From assembly GCA_024743215.1 (NCBI GenBank), contig JANSWZ010000002.1, positions 372,001 through 436,000 of the forward strand: DNA of 64,000 nt, read 5' to 3'. The position numbers and the translations under genes were made by a program. The DNA is from Alphaproteobacteria bacterium (GTDB taxonomy: Bacteria; Pseudomonadota; Alphaproteobacteria; Rhizobiales; GCA-2746425). Shown here one piece after another: positions 61,554-64,000 of the stretch. The notes below the pieces were generated by a model. It saw only the letters and a list, made by a program, of their open reading frames with translations. It was not told where the DNA came from and did not search any database. Each line of letters starts with the position of its first letter. Position 1 is the stretch's first letter.

Positions 61554-62411
61554 CTAACTGACCTTGAACTGTTGTAGCCAGAAATCTGTCAGCTTGCGAA
61601 TGGCAAGATTGGTGTCATTTGCCCCATTGTAAATTCTCATATGATGGTTGGGTAGTTTCGGCAGTTTTTTGGCCTGAGCCAGCTTTGGCCGTCTTCCATT
61701 GAGAATTTCATTCGTGCGCACTGCCACGCCCAGACCGGCTTCTGCGGCGGCGGCCACGCAGGCAAGGCTGGGGCTTGTCAAAGTCACTTCCCAGGGAATG
61801 CCAGCCTGCCCCAACGCATTCAATGCCGCTGTGCGGAAGCTGCAAGGTCCTTCCACCAGAACCAGAGGAAGCGGACGCTTGCTTGAAATATCCGATCCTG
61901 CTTTTTCCAGCCAGATCATCTGCGGCGAGTTGATTTCAATTTCGGTCGCATCGGTGTCCTGCTTGTAGGCAATCACCTGATCCAGTTCGCCCCGCTTCAA
62001 CCCTTCCACAAGCACCGGGCTGCGATCGACCAGCACTTGAATACGGATATTGGGAAACTGCTCGGAGAACTCGGATAGAGCGGTTGGAAAGAAGCTTTCC
62101 GCGATGTCCTGGACAACGCCCATTCTGACAAGGCCGGAAATCTGACTGCTGCGCGTGATCTTCAGGACAGCATCGTTTTGCGTAAGAATTGCGCGGGCGT
62201 GCTCCAGCACCTCCCGGCCCGTAGATGTGAGAACCTGATTGCGACCTTCCTTCTTGAAGAGTGCGGTCCCAATCTGACTTTCCAGTCGGTTCATCTGCAA
62301 GCTGATGGCCGGAGATGTTCGCCCCGCCCGCTCAGCAGCCTTTGAAAAATTCCCAAGCTCCACCACCGCCACGAAGGAGCGCAGGCAGTCCATGTTGAGG
62401 TTTGTCATCAT
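61554..62411 (-). CDS. LysR-family transcriptional regulator
   Basis: 285 residues. Helix-turn-helix LRSFVAVVELGNFSKAAERAGRTSPAISLQMNRLESQIG in its known order, then an effector domain (VRMGVVQDIAESFFPTAL onwards). The gene is divergent from the TctC-type gene, whose expression it may control, and is upstream of the PfkB kinase. Confidence 0.92.
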   Translation of the reverse strand: MMTNLNMDCLRSFVAVVELGNFSKAAERAGRTSPAISLQMNRLESQIGTALFKKEGRNQVLTSTGREVLEHARAILTQNDAVLKITRSSQISGLVRMGVVQDIAESFFPTALSEFSEQFPNIRIQVLVDRSPVLVEGLKRGELDQVIAYKQDTDATEIEINSPQMIWLEKAGSDISSKRPLPLVLVEGPCSFRTAALNALGQAGIPWEVTLTSPSLACVAAAAEAGLGVAVRTNEILNGRRPKLAQAKKLPKLPNHHMRIYNGANDTNLAIRKLTDFWLQQFKVS

Positions 62412-62639
62412 AGTTTAATTTTATTAGCGTTTTCGGTAAAATATGTAAACTTTATTTATATGTTGGGGTGTGTACATTTTCGCTATCGACGTGCCCTTCC
62501 GCCAGAAGAGCTTCTTGTTTTACCTGTTCTGAAAAATTGCACGCGCGGTCGTCGCGGTTTCAGACATGAGTATTGGCCGGAAGTTTCCCTCGGAAAGGGC
62601 CGCGTTCAGAAAAGACTAATTTGAATGGGAGGAACAGAA

Positions 62640-63734
62640 ATGAACCTGAAAAAAATGGGCCTGAAAACACAACAATGTCTGGCCGCAATTGCCATGTCCG
62701 CAGTTGTTTATATCGCTCCTGCGGTTGCCGATGACTTCTACGACGGCAAAACACTGGATGTCATCGTCAATTATGACGCCGGTGGAAACACTGACATTAC
62801 AGCCCGCACTTTGATGCAGTTCATGCAGAAGCACATCCCCGGCGAACCGCGTATCGTGGTGAAAAACCGGGCCGGTGCCGGTGGCATTGTCGGCACAAAT
62901 TACTTTGGCCAGGCAGTCAGGAATGATGGTCTTACCGTTGGAGTGTTCTCCGTTGCACTGATGCCGGAAATGATGGGCAATGACGCGCTCACTGTCTCTC
63001 ATGGTGACTTTGTGTTTATCGGCGGAATTCCGGAAGACACAATCTTCCACCTGCGCAAAGGCGTTGGCGTGGAAAAGGCGACCGATATTTTTGAGCTTGA
63101 TGCACCAATCAAAACTGCGGGCCATGGCCCCGTAAACATGAAAGATCTCATTTTGCGTGCTGCTATGGATCTGCTGGAGGTCGATTATCAGCACGTCACG
63201 GGCTTTCAGTCATCCGGTAAAATTCGAGGAGCCATCCTGAAGAGTGATGTGGACATGTCCGCCGATTCCATGACCGGCTACGCATCGCGCGTGAAACCCA
63301 ATCTGGTGGATGAAGGTCATTCCATTCCTCTGTTCTCCCTTGGCACTCCGACCGAAGACGGTCATTTGGCGGCATCGCCCGGTACACTTGATGGCGTTCC
63401 AACTTTTGATGAATTCTATGAAGCCAAATTTGGCAAGAAGCCGTCGGGTCCGACCTATGATGTGTTGCGGACGGTGGCTCAGGTTCGTTCAACATCCCTG
63501 CGGGCCGTATTCCTGCCCAAAGGCTCCCCGCAAGAAGCTGTCGATACTCTGCGCGCCGCTTTCCAGGCGACAACCGAAGATCCTGAATATCGTGCCGAGT
63601 TCATGAAGATCAGTGGCTTCGATCTGGTGGCCTTGCCGGGTGAGGAAGCTGAAGTGCGTCTGGCAACACTGCTGAATACCGATCAGAAAATCATCGATAT
63701 TCTCAAATCTTATGCCGCTGAAGGTGCCAGGTAA
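62640..63734 (+). CDS. Tripartite tricarboxylate transporter substrate-binding protein (TctC family)
   Basis: 364 residues, periplasmic, signal peptide ending PAVA near residue 30. Family motifs: VIVNYDAGGNTDITARTL, VKNRAGAGGIVGTNYF and FLPKGSPQEAVDTLRAAF. GGAGG precedes the ATG by 6 bases. Longer than most TctC proteins (about 320). The partner permease begins 166 bases downstream after a hairpin. Confidence 0.92.
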   Translation: MNLKKMGLKTQQCLAAIAMSAVVYIAPAVADDFYDGKTLDVIVNYDAGGNTDITARTLMQFMQKHIPGEPRIVVKNRAGAGGIVGTNYFGQAVRNDGLTVGVFSVALMPEMMGNDALTVSHGDFVFIGGIPEDTIFHLRKGVGVEKATDIFELDAPIKTAGHGPVNMKDLILRAAMDLLEVDYQHVTGFQSSGKIRGAILKSDVDMSADSMTGYASRVKPNLVDEGHSIPLFSLGTPTEDGHLAASPGTLDGVPTFDEFYEAKFGKKPSGPTYDVLRTVAQVRSTSLRAVFLPKGSPQEAVDTLRAAFQATTEDPEYRAEFMKISGFDLVALPGEEAEVRLATLLNTDQKIIDILKSYAAEGAR

Positions 63735-63773
63735 CAGACCGGTCTGATTTTTCCTTTGAGGATATGAAACACT

Positions 63774-63799
63774 GACGGGCGGCGCACGCTGCCCGTCAT
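63774..63799 (+). other. Hairpin between the TctC- and TctA-type genes
   Basis: TGACGGGC (63774-63781) and GCCCGTCA (63792-63799) form a perfect 8-bp stem, extended inside by G-T and GC pairs. It probably reduces read-through so that binding protein exceeds permease. Confidence 0.55.
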
Positions 63800-63900
63800 C
63801 GACTTTATCAGGCATTGTGCGCGCCCAATGCGATACAAGCACAGCGCATAGACACTGTTTCCAAACCCTAAGGGATCTGCCTGTCTGGCAGCACATGTGA

Positions 63901-64000
63901 ATGTATTTTGAAAGTGCCCTTGCCGGACTAGCCATGGTGGCAGTCTGGCCCGCCATTGGTTATCTGGGTCTGGGAATTGTTCTGGGCATGTTTTTCGGGG
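63901..64000 (+). CDS. Tripartite tricarboxylate transporter permease, TctA family (5' end only)
   Basis: The 33 visible residues read MYFESALAGLAMVAVWPAIG and then LGLGIVLGMFFG, the amphipathic start and first helix of TctA permeases. No ribosome site is clear (upstream GCACATGTGA). The gene is cut by the right edge. The small TctB subunit is not encoded between TctC and here; it may follow or be fused. Confidence 0.65.
   Translation, partial: MYFESALAGLAMVAVWPAIGYLGLGIVLGMFFG

Noticed and set aside
1-64000. CRISPR arrays, prophage genes, rRNA
   Set aside because: No regularly spaced repeats, phage structural genes or rRNA sequence were seen anywhere in the window.

Overview
The window looks like chromosomal DNA from an alphaproteobacterium, most likely of the order Hyphomicrobiales (Rhizobiales). 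Two gene orders point there: histidine kinase - cycM-type cytochrome c - kdsB - pheA - nudC - HIT protein - dapD, and hisB - DUF2628 - hisH - hisA - hisF - hisE - coaA. The base composition looks close to even, so a moderate-GC, possibly marine member is plausible; this is inference and no species is named.

Left part (1-11.5 kb): an NMT1/THI5-type ABC importer (ATPase cut by the window edge, binding protein complete), a lone Rieske oxygenase, then a tightly overlapping amino-sugar operon on the minus strand. That operon reads gntR regulator, nanE, ROK kinase, sugar-binding protein, two permeases, nagB, nagA and a MalK-type ATPase. It would import an N-acetylhexosamine and take it to fructose-6-phosphate. 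A 9-bp-arm inverted repeat overlaps a TTGACA promoter in front of nanE and is the likely GntR operator.

Middle part (11.5-32.5 kb) is accessory in character. It holds an outer-membrane protein made of three consecutive copies of a whole porin-like barrel, a TPR-sulfotransferase fusion, a secreted GH129/GH101-like glycosidase, an alpha/beta hydrolase, a membrane-bound AraC regulator, a lipoprotein hydrolase, and a decayed IS3 transposase. After that comes an amide-responsive operon: amiC, amiR (ANTAR antiterminator), dipeptide-type permeases, binding protein, acetamidase/formamidase and a double-ATPase subunit. Its leader contains a promoter, two small hexaloop stems and an intrinsic terminator, as expected for control by antitermination. 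The block ends with an internally deleted IS3 element and tRNA-Arg(ACG).

Right part: 32.7-40.9 kb is housekeeping (sensor kinase, cytochrome c, kdsB, pheA, nudC, HIT, dapD, asd). 41.3-44.3 kb has a secreted protein of unknown function and an ABC exporter. 44.3-54 kb is a sulfatase locus: two sulfatases flanking a LysR regulator, with one sulfatase followed by a complete dipeptide/opine-type ABC importer. 54-58.7 kb is the histidine operon plus coaA. The end holds a glyoxylate/hydroxypyruvate reductase-like enzyme, an SH3-domain protein, and a PfkB kinase - LysR - TctC - TctA group cut by the right edge.

The best candidates for something new are the triple-barrel outer-membrane protein, the leader attenuator of the amide operon, the sulfatase-transporter locus with its repeated AT-rich sites, and an Asp-rich insertion in the ABC exporter.
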